In this document: positions 1 to 11,448 of the stretch, in pieces
Layout of the letters: every line of letters starts with the position of its first letter
Position numbering within the stretch: the stretch's first letter is position 1
DNA from: Plasmodiophora brassicae
Taxonomy: Eukaryota; Endomyxa; Phytomyxea; Plasmodiophorida; Plasmodiophoridae
Assembly: GCA_039704465.1 (NCBI GenBank)
Contig: JASFAU010000019.1
Location: 1 to 64,000, forward strand
Length of the DNA stretch: 64,000 nucleotides
Direction of reading: 5' to 3'
Notes under the pieces: model-generated
Told to the model about the DNA's origin: nothing
What the model saw: only the letters and a program-made list of their open reading frames with translations
Databases searched by the model: none
Made by a program: the position numbers and the translations under genes

Positions 1-1
1 C

Positions 2-1723
2 CCAGTCAAAGTGTTCGACCATCCAACGGAGGCGAAACTTGCAACGATCGGGGCTACGACAACAATTGTCGCCACAGCGATCGTGGACATCACCATTGTC
101 CCACCTTCGCATGGCAAACCTGCACATCTACGCGGGCGGGAAATCAACGTATGTCGCGAAGACCTATCTGATGACATTGTCCTTTTAGGAGCCCCGGAAC
201 TGGACGCGTTGGGTATCAATCCAGCTACACAACTGAAGGAGATGTTAATCGAGGCAAATGGTCCTATCATCATCGAAGCGGATCCGACCCCGGAACGTCA
301 CGCCCCAGGTGGTCAAGGGATCACGATGAGAGCGGTAAGACACCCGGAGGTAAGTGGAACAACTCGCGATCATGAGCCCCAATTGGACACCAATGATCCG
401 GGTGACGACTATGATGTCGAAATCGGAGAACACTCCGATACAGACGTGGACAGGGCAATAGACCGGATGATACAACGTGCAACTGACTCCGGTTTCCCTA
501 ACGATCAAGTCCCGCGTCTACGCACAACTGTCAATCGACACAAAGACATATGGCGAACGAAGCTTGGCCGTGATCCACCTGCGAAGGTAAGTCCACTGAA
601 ACTACACTTCAAAGCAGATGCTCGTCCTGTCCGTTGCCGAACACGAAGGTATACCCTCGAACACCAAAAATTCATGGATGATCATGTAGGGACCTTGGCG
701 GAAAACGATTTTGTGTACCGCAATCCGCACAGCAGGTACGCGTCGCCGTGTCTGGTCGTCGACAAGAAGGACACGGAGGTTCGCGGCCATCGGCTGACCG
801 TCGACATCAATGAAGCCGTCAACAAACAGACCGAACGCATTGCATGGCCGATGCCTCACATCGACATCATCCTGACCTACCTACGTTCCGCGACCATCTT
901 CATGCTGTTCGATGCCTTTAAAGGCTATTGGCAATTTCCGTTGCACCCTGATTCGCAGGAGGCCTGCTCGTTCATGACGCACATCGCCACGTTTACACCC
1001 AGGCGCATCATCCAGGGAATTGCTGATTGCGTGTTTGCGTTCCAGGCGGGAATGCAACAGGTGTTGGGGAAACTTCTATATATCTGCGCCCTACTCTGGA
1101 TCGACGATATCCTCGGCTACGTATCTGGATTCGGAGCCTACATGGACACACTCGAATCTCTTCTCAACGCTTTCGACGAGTTTGGAGTTAAACTCAACCC
1201 TGATCGCTGCCAGTTATATCTCACTTCAGTGACATGGTGCGGTCGCGTTATATCCGCTGATGGAGTGTCGTTCGATCGCTCGTATCTCAACGCCTTGCAC
1301 GATCTATCAACTCCTATCACGGCTGCTGATCTTCAACAGTTCCTCTCGGGCCTCAATTGGGTCCGTTCTGTTATTCCTCAATTCGCGGCACACGTACATC
1401 CGCTGCAGGATCTACTTCTGTCCGCTTCTCGTTCTGTCAGCAGTCTGAAGAAATCACATCTACGTCGAGTTCGTTTAGCCGACATCGGCTGGACCACTGA
1501 CCATCTCACCAGTTTCAATTCTCTGAAGCATCGTCTATCGGAGGCCATGACGCTGGCGCACCCCAAGGACGAATGGATCATGTGTCTCTTTCCGGATGCG
1601 AGTGACCGTTTCTGGTCTGTTTTCCTGTCGCAGATCCCTCCGGAAGATATTGATCTCCCGTACGGTGAGCAACACCACGAACCTTTGTCGTTCATCTCGG
1701 GACATTCCGTGGTTCTCAATTGA
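2..1723 (+). pseudogene. pol: Retrotransposon pol, first part: protease tail, reverse transcriptase, start of RNase H
   Basis: The frame is open from base 2, so the N-terminus lies outside the window. The first 70 residues resemble the end of a retropepsin (LLGAPELDALGIN). The reverse transcriptase follows at about residues 190-440, with DAFKGYWQ carrying the first catalytic Asp and WIDDIL at the YxDD position, so Trp replaces the usual Tyr. RNase H begins near residue 515, then the frame hits a stop at 1721-1723. The expected continuation is in another frame starting at about 1710, which fits a one-base loss. The frameshift could in principle be programmed, but no slippery heptamer is obvious, so inactivation is more likely. 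Confidence 0.85.
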
Positions 1724-3615
1724 AGTGGGCGACCATTGAGAAGGAGGCCTACGCCATCATCGAAGGCTGCTATCGCCTCAGACACTTCATCTCTATGTCA
1801 AAGTTGGCACTTCGAATCTTCACAGACCACCGTAATTTGGTTTTCATTCTGAACCCTGCCTCGGTTGCACGAATTAGTCGGACGACCGGCGATCGCTTGG
1901 AGCGCTGGCGACTTCAGATTATCGACCTAGATTTTCACATTGAGCACATTGCTGGGGAGGACAACGTTTGGGCCGACCTCGCCACGCGTTGGGGCGTCGC
2001 CCTGCAACCATTGTCCTCATTTTCCCCTCCCTCGTTCCGTTCTATTCGTCATATGGCAATTAATCTTGACTTCGACGATTACAAGATGACCGATGAGTTT
2101 ATCTGGCCGTCTGCCGACGAGATTAGTAACGCTCAGACCGACTACATTCGCCAACACGACCTATCTGCCGTTTCTGATATTCTCCAACTCGAAGGGGACA
2201 TGTCTCTCCACCTTAGCCCGGAATCTGGCTGGCGTACTCCAGACAATCAACTCTGGGTACCATCACATGCACTGCAGCTACGCATCGCAGTGATTTCACA
2301 TATGGGACTGTCTGGTCATCAACTTGCTGCATCGACTATTTCGAGCATCGCGCAACTCTTCTGGTGGCCTGATCTCGATTCCTTTGTTCGTGCATTTGTG
2401 GACAAATGCTTACACTGCCTACGCAACAAAGATTCGATGATCCCCCGACCTTATGGCACGGCTATGCATGCGGACAAGCCCAATAAGGTCATCCACTATG
2501 ACTTTCTTTTCTTATCCAAACCTCGTCCAGGCGATTCTCATCAACTTCGTTATGTTCTGGTTCTGAAGGACGACGCCACGGCATTCGTCGAGTTAATTCC
2601 TTGTCAATTCGCGGATCACAGCGTTGTCGCCGAATCTCTTCTGGATTGGTTCAAACGTTTCGGCATTGTTTTCCAACATGTCTCTGACCGCGGCACACAC
2701 TTCAAAAACGCGGTTATCGCCGAGCTTAATAGCCGGTTACACTGCAACCATCATTTCACAACTGCCTACACACCTTGGGCGAACGGCACGGTTGAGGTTG
2801 TCAACAAGCGGCTTCTCTTTCTGCTGAAGTCCCTCCTCTCCGAGCTAAATCTTCCATTCCAGGATTGGCCGTATGTCCTTCCGCTGATCAACATGACGGT
2901 AAATCACACTGTTCGATCAAGTGTGGGCTACGCGCCTGTCACGATGTTTACGGGTTTGCCACCCTCGACACCTATCTCGATTATCTTCAACAAACGCATC
3001 GACGCGGTTATCGACGTACCGTTGACCCCTGACCGTCTCAAGGAAATGACGACGGAACTTACCGATTCTCTCGAGGACATGCACAAAGAAGTGGCACGTA
3101 CACGCACCCATCTACGTGATCTCAAGCAACGCGCCCGGCGTCGCCGACGCAATGTTCGCGAGATCAACTTCACGACGGGCGACTATGTTCTCGTGGCCAA
3201 CCATGGCAAGCACTCCAAGTCCGAGTACAACTGGACTGGACCTGCCCAGATTATCGACACCATCAACGACTGGGTGTATCGAGTTCGAGATCTCTTGACT
3301 GATCATATCTCAGATGTACACGCCCAGCGCTTAATGTTCTATGCAGATGCGCACTTGAATGTCACCTCTTCCCTGAAGCACAACATCGCGCTCACCGGCG
3401 TGGCTTACCAAGTCAACGCAGTCGAGGACATTCGAGTCAATTCTACGTCAGGTGACACTGAACTACTGATCAACTGGATCGGATTCGAGGCCACCGACAA
3501 TTCATGGGAACCTTACTCGGTCATGCCCCCCGATGTTCCTGATATCGTCAGAGCCTTCCTCGAACGACAAGCCGAAGGAGACCCGCTCTGCTCACGACTG
3601 TTAGCAGATTTCTAA
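1711..3615 (+). pseudogene. pol: Retrotransposon pol, second part: RNase H, integrase, chromodomain
   Basis: This frame resumes RNase H exactly where the upstream frame stops (motif TIEKEAYAI, then FTDHRN and a GEDNVWADL box). The integrase HHCC zinc finger lies at about residues 190-235 (C-L-H-C visible). The integrase core has the Asp near YDFLFL, the second Asp in DRGTHFKN and the catalytic Glu in NGTVEVVNK. The last 60 residues form a chromodomain (LINWIGF, NSWEP), which targets chromoviruses to particular chromatin. The frame is open to a TAA stop. Protein made from this copy would need the upstream frame to be joined. Confidence 0.87.
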
Positions 3616-3618
3616 CAC

Positions 3619-3624
3619 GGGGAG
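3619..3624 (+). other. Polypurine tract of the plus-strand element
   Basis: GGGGAG directly precedes the TG that opens the 3' LTR. This is the position of the plus-strand primer in LTR retrotransposons. Confidence 0.65.
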
Positions 3625-3821
3625 TGTTCATCCAGAGTACCAGTACTCAGATGATGCTGCTCAGATGCTGCTGCCACCCGGTCACATGATCATGACCGTA
3701 CTCGACCCCGCAGCGGCCCTTGCTGTGACGATCCTGTCCAAATACATCAGTTCGTTATATCACCAGGCGCCGACTCTTGCGACCGACCGCCCCCGTAGTG
3801 GGCAGCGGCGGCGTTAGCACA
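3625..3821 (+). repeat. 3' LTR of the plus-strand chromovirus (about 197 bp)
   Basis: It starts TGTTCATCC just after the polypurine tract and ends TTAGCACA, giving the TGT...ACA termini expected of an LTR. The right edge is fixed because the next base begins a 70-bp sequence found again at 8909-8978. The matching 5' LTR is outside the window, so identity between LTRs, and hence age, cannot be read here. Confidence 0.7.
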
Positions 3822-3891
3822 ATGTCCGTCATTCTTAGGGCGGCCTAGCCGGATCACAGCTATTCTTGTCTTATAGCTTGGAGCCGGCACA
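3822..3891 (-). repeat. Truncated 3' LTR of the minus-strand chromovirus
   Basis: Seventy bases read from 3891 leftward begin TGTGCCGGCTCC and are identical to 8978-8909. The copies diverge abruptly at 3821/8908, which is where the plus-strand element begins on this side. Confidence 0.8.
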
Positions 3892-3903
3892 TTCCCCTCC
3901 TTC
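3892..3903 (-). other. Polypurine tract of the minus-strand element
   Basis: GAAGGAGGGGAA on the minus strand sits immediately before the LTR start TGTGCC. It fixes the LTR boundary and the orientation of the element. Confidence 0.7.
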
Positions 3904-4086
3904 AACGAAATGCTCCTCCTTGCAGGTGTCTTCAGTGGTGGTGTATCCTAATCATGTCTTCTCCTTAATATAGTCTAATTAACATAATTGTCTCAATCTT
4001 CGTAGAACACAGTTTTGGCTTCTGTCGTCACATGGCCGTCGGCATTAAAATAACCCAGCGCGCATCCGGGAAAAAGCATGACTAGC

Positions 4087-7000
4087 CTACTGGACTCCTT
4101 CCGCCTTAAGTAACTCCTTAACCTCATCAGCAAGGTGATGTTTCTCCTTCCTCATCCTGGCGGCATGTGCCTTCACCAGCTTCGGTACATCCATCGCCAA
4201 CCTGCAGATTGGCTCCCATGAATCCTCCGCTTCAGAGAAACCCTTCCATCCGATCAACAATTCCAATTCCCCTGTCTCCGGACTGTGCCTGCAGTCCTTG
4301 AAGACTTCAATGGCGAAACGCTCATTGTCATAATCCATCTGTCGCTTCAGTTCCTCAGTGGCATTCACTTTGCCATGTTCATAGAGGCGAACGCGGTCCC
4401 CGTGAACGGTTCGAGTGTCCGTCTCGTTGAACATATTCCTCACCTCGTAGGTGTAGTTCTCGTGGCTATCAGTTATTTGATATAGGCCCCGCCACTTCAT
4501 AAAGAGCTTCTTGCCCGGAACCTTACCCGGTTCAGGCAATCCGATGAGTACATAGTCACCGATCTGAAAGTTCGGTGCAGTTGCTCGTCGGTACGCGTCG
4601 CTCCTCTTCCTATGTACGGCTCGGATTTTCTTCGATTGCTGCACTGCTCCCTTGTGCATTTCATTCAGCGACGTCTGCAATTGCATGACTAGCTCCTGAA
4701 TATGCTCCTTTGAGAGTGTAGCTTCCCCATACTTCTCATCCCTGGCCTCTTGAACACTTGCTTCAGCGGGTTGTCTGGTTGACGTCCCATCATCACTGTC
4801 ACTGGCGCATTCCCGTTGGTACGCGCCTGCGACCTGTGATTGATCGTGTGTTCAATGTTGTGGTTCAACCATGGCCAATCGTATTTGTCCCACTGCAATT
4901 CAGACAGAAGTGCTCTGACTAGTTGCAAGTAGTTCCTGTTGATCACCTCAATTGATCCATTACTGTAATGCCCATAGGCAACAGTCGGGTGATGAGCAAA
5001 TCCACATCGACGCGCCAGTTCCTTCACAACGTTTGCCAGAAAGCAAGACGCCATGTCTGACACCATCAACTCAAACGTTCCGAAGATAGCCCTCCATTCG
5101 AGCAGTGCCTCTACAGTGGTTTCCGCATTGGGTGTATGGTCAGGAGTAATCTTGACCATGCCAGACAGATCATCCCTGATTATCAGGTTCCATTGCAGAT
5201 CATGTCTTCCGCCCTTCTGAGCCGCCATCATGTATAGCCAATCCAAGTGAATCACCTGATTCGGCCTAACACCATGAACAGCTGTTCCCAATGGCCTGGG
5301 AATCCTAACCCCGCCCCTTGTCGGTAGACAGTTCAAACACGCGTTGCAGAACGTCCTCATGTCCTCATCGCAGTGTGCCCAATGGCAGAACTCCCCAACT
5401 TCCTCAACGAGGCCTTCAGTCCTAGATGCCCACTGTTTCCGCCCGCATGAGCAATAGCGCATAGCTGCAGCTTCAGCTCGTTGCATTCGTCTGGTATGAT
5501 CACCTGTCCCTTCCCTGTGACGAAGAGATCATCACCATTCTTCGGTCGTTTCGTTCCTCTGAGCCATTTCCTCTGAGCCTTACGGATTTCGTCCACGGTC
5601 GGCCATTGGAATTCCTTCCTTTGTAACGGCCGTACCCGATATCCGTCCTCAATTTGAAGCGTTATCCTCCTGATCGTGCGTACCTCTAGGTGCTGGTCAT
5701 CAGGCCCACCGTCCGGTGCACCCCACCGCGTCATAAGATCCGACCACACATTGTCCTCCCCCGCAATGTGTTCAATGACGTAGTTGACCCTCTGTATGTC
5801 CAGTGCCCATCGTTGCAGTTTCTGCGCCGTTGGCTTTGACACGTCCGTTGGTGAGAATATCCTCACGAGATTCCTATGATCGGTAAACAAACGAAACTGC
5901 TCGTTGGTTGTAACGAGATAGTCCAGTTTGTCAATCCCATCCTTGATCGCGAACCCTTCCTTCTCCACCGTGGACCAGTTCCGCTCTGGGCCCGCGAACT
6001 TGTGTCCGACGAAACCCAGCGGTTCATGTCGCTGCCCATGCACTGGTTTTTACCCAAGTCCTCAGGCGGAATCTGTGTGACTACCGCCGCGCTGTTAACC
6101 TCATTTGCATCTGAGAATAGGCATTGGATCCGGTCCTTTCGCGGGTACGCTAGTTGGACCGTGTCCGCCACTGCCATCTTCAGTTTCTCGAATGCCAGCG
6201 CATGTTCGGGTGACCATCCATATTTGCACAATCGCACCCTCCTGGCAATGGCTTTCGTCCTGCCAGGTTGGTCCTTCATTGCATCCTCGTATATCCTCTG
6301 TAACAGGTGTACCTTCCTGTTGTACTCAGGGATGGACCTACTCATCCACTGAGTTGCCATAAGGAATTGTTGCAAGTCCCTTGCCGTCCTCGGCTGTGGT
6401 ATCGCCATTAAAGCCTCAATCCTAGCAGGATCGTGCCTTACCCCTTCTGGCGTGAATATCCTTCCACAGAACCGAACCTCTGTTTGAAGAGCTCACACTT
6501 CTCCACGTTGAACTTGATGCTGTGCCGTTCGGCTAGCATCAGAGTCCGTTCAACGTTCGGAACCAATCATCCTCCCTTTGGGCATGCCCCATTAGATCAT
6601 CGATCCATATGATTAGTTTGTGGAACATAAGTTCCCCGAACACCTCAAACATCCTCCCTTGATACTGAGGGGCGGAGTTCATTCCCCCCTGCATCGACCT
6701 CGTTGGCTTATACACCCCCTTATCTGTCATGAAGGAGAAGATCTCCTGACACGCTTCATCCAGCGGCATCATCCAGAAGCCTTTGAACGCGTCTAGCTTA
6801 AACCAGAACCTCGAGCCTGCCAGGTTCCTCAGTATCGCCTCCTGATGTGGCATAGGCCACGCCACGGCGACACATTTGGCATTAACAGCTCTGAGATCAA
6901 CACAGAACCGCTTTCCGCCCCTGGCTTCGTCACCACCACCACCGGTGAAGCCCACTTCGCGTTGTAGTTTTCAACGACTAGGCCATAAACTTCTTCAATT

Positions 7001-8908
7001 GGGCGACGAATTCCTCCATGAAAGCACTGTCCTCCATACTGTACTTTCTGGCTCGGCACCTGTAAGGTTCCGCATCCGGTTTCAGCTCCGTGACAAATGG
7101 TGTAACCCTGGCTGGACCATCAGGTCCAATGCTCATACGCCAAACGTCCCTATATCTTCTGACGAGTTTCGAAGCGATTTCCCCATCGCTTGCGGTAGGC
7201 CATTCCTCAATGCGCGCTCGACCATCCCGTCCATCTCCTTTCCAGGGAGTCTGTGGAATCGGTTCCGATCCTCACATCCTCTGTTTCCTCTTCCTCCCCT
7301 TCCCAGAGAGGTGGCATCTCGTTTGCCATATTGTGCACTTCATCCATGACGTCATTCCCCTTCTTCGGCGTGCTCTTAATGAGTACGTCCAGGGCCTTCT
7401 TTGGGTGGATACCCAAGTCGTCCAACAGCCTCTCCCCTAGGATTACTTCCTTTTCAGGAATGTCCCATACAAGGCATCGGCGCCGGCGAGTGAGTGATCA
7501 GTTCGCCTGCCGTCGTCGTCAGTCCCAGATCCAGTATCATCACATGGTAGGCTGTGTGCTTCGTTTCTCGGTCTACCAGACAGAACGTTTCCGGCTTCTG
7601 GAGGTTCTCCATTGTTAACAATGGGTCCCGCTCCATTAGCTCGCGCGCTATGGTCAATGGCATCAGAACGTCAACCGATGTCGCTCCACTGTCCAGAACC
7701 CCAACGTAGTCTTCCTCATGTCCGTTTACACGAACGACTACTTGGTCCCCTGTCCTCTGCGCCCCCTCCGACACTCTTCCTACCACTGGAAGCCATGGGT
7801 ACTCTGACAAGTCGTCATCTTTATCAGATTTGGCCTTACGGGGTCCATCCCTTCCCGTTGGCCCCTTGCGGCGATCCTTCAGCAGGTCTGCGACCTGCTT
7901 CTTGGTAGGCTTCTTCGGGCAACGAAACGCTGGATGTCCAACCTCGTCACAGTTGAAACATCGCAGGTCCTTCCGGTGTCGTTTCGTGTCCCGGGCCTCC
8001 ATCGCCTCCTTCATCCGTCTGCGCCCCTCGCTTCTTTGGGGTGGGTTTGACCTTTCCCTTCCCCTTGCCATCCTCACGTCCCGGCTCCATGTACAACATC
8101 GTCTCCTCATACGATGCAGCCCGTTCCTTCAGCACCCGATAGAATTCCAAAGGGTCCTTCTGGAGATCGGTCTGGCGCTTCATGACGAGGGTCCGCATGA
8201 GCGCTTGTAAACCGGATGGGCGCACAGCACCCAGTAGGTACTTGACCAGGTTCTTCCGTCCCTCGCGGGACGTGAAGAGGTCCTGCCACCCGTTGCGCGC
8301 GACCAATTCCTCGTACTGCTGCACGAGGTTCACGACCCTTGCCGCTGGTGTGGTGATGGTCAGCTTCATCGCCAGCTTCCGCATCTCCCGGTCGATGTTC
8401 GCGTCCGTCGAGCGATCCTGCTCCAGATGCCTCTTCATCCAGTCCATCAGGTCGCTCTCCGTCACCCCCTCGGCGTCCTTGCCGAGTTCCCACTGCAGAT
8501 CGCCCTGAGCAGACCGGGGTCGATCATACTCCTCACTGACCGCGGGATCTGGCCCTTGGCGTTCGGATCGTCCCGGAAGTGATTCCGATACGTCTTCAGC
8601 TCGGCCATGAACGTCGTGACGGCCTTGCGGTCCATGCTTTTCAAGGTCGGCGCCTTGTTCATCTGCAGGACGATCGTTGAGCCTTGCACGCTCTGTCCTT
8701 GTTGTCGATCATCGACGTCATCTTCCAGCAGCATCTCCTGCGCGGTGGCCACCATCGCGTCCTTCTTTGAAACCTTCCCCGAAAGGATGTTCAAGAGATC
8801 TCTGTGACGTCCCAACGGTGATGGTATATCAGCCGTGTAGTATATTCGTCTGTGTCCCCGACCTGCAGCTCCCACGGACGCCGTGCGGACTCCGTGCGCA
8901 CTCCGTGC
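4087..8908 (-). pseudogene. gag-pol: Frameshifted gag-pol of the minus-strand chromovirus
   Basis: Read from right to left, gag occupies about 8900-7950. A zinc knuckle (CFNCDEVGHPAFRC) and a protease with DSGAT lie in 8110-7454. Reverse transcriptase fragments with DAFKGFW and WIDDLM are at about 6955-6540. RNase H is in two frames (6408-5863 and 6043-5357), the integrase with YSNGSIEVINR is at 5486-4689, and the chromodomain (LIGWKGF, DSWEP) is at 4686-4087. Several indels break what was one or two long frames. The Trp-IDD active-site variant is shared with the plus-strand element, so the two are related lineages. Confidence 0.85.
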
Positions 8909-8978
8909 ATGTCCGTCATTCTTAGGGCGGCCTAGCCGGATCACAGCTATTCTTGTCTTATAGCTTGGAGCCGGCACA
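8909..8978 (-). repeat. Start of the 5' LTR of the minus-strand chromovirus
   Basis: This is identical to 3822-3891. It starts with TG directly at the break in the kinase reading frame. The LTR continues further left, but its end and the primer binding site cannot be placed, because the 3' copy is truncated and offers no comparison. Confidence 0.75.
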
Positions 8979-9894
8979 GGTCTGTTCGACCAAGGCATCG
9001 CCACTGCGAACGGCGGATCCGAGGTCAACAAGAACCGGAAGCATTTCACGATGGTCGGTGAGCATGATGTTGGCTGGTTTCACATCACAGTGGCAAATGT
9101 TCTTCTCGTGCATAAACAGAAGCGCATTGGCGACAGCTTCGCCAATGGAGCGGGTTATAGAGCGTGGAACAGTGGCTGGAGGTTTGCACACCGACAGGAG
9201 ATCCGATGCACTTCGTGGAAAAAGCGGCATAATGATATAGCCGAAGCCGTTGTGGCGAAACGATGCCTCAACCTGCACGATGCTTGCATGCTGCCCGATC
9301 GTCTCGGCTGCCTTGACCTCACGCTCATAGTCTTCCTGAGCCGCCACGGAATACCGCTTTGCGACCCGCACGACGCCATCGCCGGTTCCGTACGCATAGA
9401 ACAACCAAGACTTCGCTTGGCCAGCGACTGGGAGCACGCCGTCCAAAATGAACCCGTGCGTTTCGCCAATGTAGAAACGGTCCGTCGTGATGAATTGAGA
9501 CCGCGCCTTGGTTAGGATTCGCTCGGCCTCGTTCCGATCCGCATGGCGCAGCTCGCCATATGCGGCAACGTCCTTGTCAATTAAGAAATTAAGGTCTCTG
9601 GTTGTGACCCGGACGTTGAGCCGTCGCAGGCGATCGCGAATGCTCTCGTCTATACACTGGATTTAGCAAAACGGGCGGAAATGGCGTGTAGCCGGTCTAC
9701 GTACCGACCGGGCGAACGGCCTGGAGGGCGGCCAGGGCAGCGTCGCGGGCAGCACCGGCGCGGTCGGCGTCGCGCTCCATGTCGGGCAGGCGCGGGTCAT
9801 CGAGGTTGGCGTCCCGCCCCTCCCTGACGGCCCTGTTCGCGGCCGCGGCGTCGACGTGCGCCTGCCTGAAGAGCTCCTCCAGAGACTGCGACAT
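8979..9894 (-). pseudogene. Protein kinase gene cut by a retrotransposon (5' part only)
   Basis: Exon 1 is 9894-9705, starting MSQSLEELF. A 55-bp intron (9704-9650, GTACGT...TATAG) precedes exon 2 (9649-8979). The 287 residues comprise a helical N-terminal region and a kinase domain with the ATP-binding Lys in VAKRY, the catalytic loop HCDVKPANIM (Cys for the usual Arg of HRD) and DLGS at the DFG position. The reading frame stops at LTR base 8978, before the activation segment and C-lobe helices. The missing part is expected beyond the left window edge. As it stands it cannot encode a complete kinase. The family beyond Ser/Thr-like kinase is not clear. Confidence 0.75.
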
Positions 9895-10339
9895 GATGGC
9901 CGCCCACGTCAAACTGGAATGAAAGTCCGTGTGGACAGACCTGGCCAGAGAAGGTTGTGACTTGTGACTGTGAGCGTCGCTCCGAGGCCACCAGTCTGGC
10001 GCTCCGAGGCCACCGGCGCTCCGAGGCCACCACTCAGGCACCTCAGGTCGCCATCATGGCCAAGCGCATGTCGGTATCGGTCGCCAAGGCCGGACATGCA
10101 GGTTGTTGGTCGATGACGATGATGGCCCGTCGGCCGACCACAGATGGGGCTCTGCCATCTGTTGTTGGCGCGAGAAGGCGACTGCCTGAGCATGGCACGA
10201 TTGTCGACAATACATACAGTGAACTTACTCCACCGAGAAGGCCTTTCCGCCCGCATGCGAAGATGGGCATGTCGGCGGAGGTCTGGTACGCCAGCATTAT
10301 CGTCTGTTGGTGGCGTACGGCGCCGGCGCCAGCCAACCT
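9895..10339. other. Upstream region of the kinase gene with short repeats
   Basis: No convincing gene is seen. Around 9975-10040 a short unit, GCGCTCCGAGGCCACC, recurs about three times. The region is probably the former promoter area of the kinase gene. Confidence 0.4.
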
Positions 10340-11133
10340 TCACGCCGCATTTGGGTCGTCGCCCCCGACGACGGCACGTTGACCGAAGGATGATGCGTCG
10401 CCCGATCGATCCGTTATCGTCTGCCGCACGAATATGCTGGTGCCGAGGGGCGGGAGAGTGCTTGTGGCGTCGAAATAGAGGATGAACGGCGAGTGAGGAT
10501 TTAACTTCATCGGAAAGGAGATGTACATTGGAAGGTCAGGGGTACGTAAGTACTGTTGCAGGGTTGCTGGCCTATCGTGCGGCGACCAGCACAGCGAAGA
10601 ACCACGTCGTAGCTTGGTGTCCTGGTTCTGACGAACTTACAGCAGGTTCTGCCGCTCGATGCGAAGATACTGATGCACCACGACTGTGGAAACAGCTTAC
10701 CACACCGAATTAATGAGGACGTTGTCGCCAATGTCGCGTTGCTGGAGAGGTACTGCGTGTGCGCCTTCAACGTGACGCCCGTGTCTTGCTTGAATGTGAT
10801 AGGCTAGCCTTCGCGACCGTGCCAAACCATAATCAGATAGGAAAGGGCGTTGTACAGCGGGTGTGTCTCCTTAACGAAGCGCAGTCCACCACCACGTACA
10901 TGTACATAGCACCAAGTTGCGTCCCTTGTCAAGCGCGCCCGTCGACATTGTCTGCATCGAGAACGACAGCATCGAACTTCGGGACCGTGGGCTCGTTGTA
11001 GCGCCGAACATGTTCCCTGCTGGGGCGCTGGCAATGACAACCACTCGCAGATTTGGCGACTTGCACATGCGGCCCTTCCAACCGATTTCGGACCGGGCAC
11101 CAAGGTCGGATCAGCCCTGACAGCGGGGTGCAT
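10340..11133 (-). pseudogene. Unrecognised gene or gene relic, several exons or frames
   Basis: I do not recognise the family. Minus-strand frames read like protein but cannot all be joined. A stretch with VVVIASAPAGN and FDAVVLDADN lies at about 11070-10930. A stretch with DIGDNVLINSV is at about 10780-10700. A spliceable pair around a GTAAGT donor at about 10640 leads into a C-terminal frame with MYISFPMKLNPHSPFILY that ends at 10340. At least one junction (near 10700) has no workable intron, which suggests decay. The region lies between the broken kinase and the repeat field. Confidence 0.35.
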
Positions 11134-11222
11134 TTATGCAAATTGACGGCGTTGACACAGCGCGTTGCTTGATCAAGCAACGCGCTGCGCGGTGTGTCAA
11201 TGCCGTCAAGTTGCATAAACCA
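11131..11222. repeat. Imperfect long hairpin
   Basis: Arms of about 40 bases containing TTGACGGCGTTGACAC and GTGTCAATGCCGTCAA meet at a central GATC inside GCTTGATCAAGC. The right arm carries about seven extra bases. It is a near-perfect cruciform-forming palindrome with no loop. Confidence 0.8.
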
Positions 11223-11448
11223 GGCGTGGCATTCGGTCCTACTTGCGTGCTCCAATGCACGACATTCCGTTTTTCTCGTCTGGTCAGGGTCTGGCATGGT
11301 CGTATCGCAGACGGAGCCAAACCCGGTGGCCCGGAACGACGACTGGCTCCTCGCCCTTTGTCGACTCCAGCGATTGCTGCCGCTGCGAGCGGGCTGCGGC
11401 CAGGGCGACTTGCGGGGCTGGTGTGCACGAGTATAGGCCAGCTGCTGC

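Larger units (their letters stand above)
1..3821 (+). mobile_element. Ty3/Gypsy LTR retrotransposon with chromodomain (chromovirus), 5' end outside window
   Basis: Protease tail, reverse transcriptase, RNase H, integrase and a C-terminal chromodomain follow in Ty3/Gypsy order on the plus strand. A short polypurine tract and a 3' LTR come after the stop. The 5' LTR and gag lie left of the window. The LTR end abuts a sequence shared with the next element, so this copy appears to have landed in the 3' LTR of the minus-strand element at 3822-8978 and is the younger insertion. One frameshift splits pol. Confidence 0.9.
3822..8978 (-). mobile_element. Second Ty3/Gypsy chromovirus, degraded, inserted in a protein kinase gene
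   Basis: On the minus strand it runs from a 5' LTR start at 8978 through gag, a CCHC knuckle, protease, reverse transcriptase, RNase H, integrase and chromodomain to a polypurine tract at 3892-3903 and a 3' LTR remnant. The coding part is broken into at least seven frames. The 5' edge interrupts the kinase gene at 8979-9894. The 3' LTR is cut after 70 bp by the plus-strand element, so the rest of it and the 3' half of the kinase gene should lie left of the window. Confidence 0.87.

Noticed and set aside
9697..10041. Upstream in-frame extension of the kinase exon 1
   Set aside because: The extra 49 codons encode the short upstream DNA repeats (WWPRS strings); the Met at 9894 is the more likely start.
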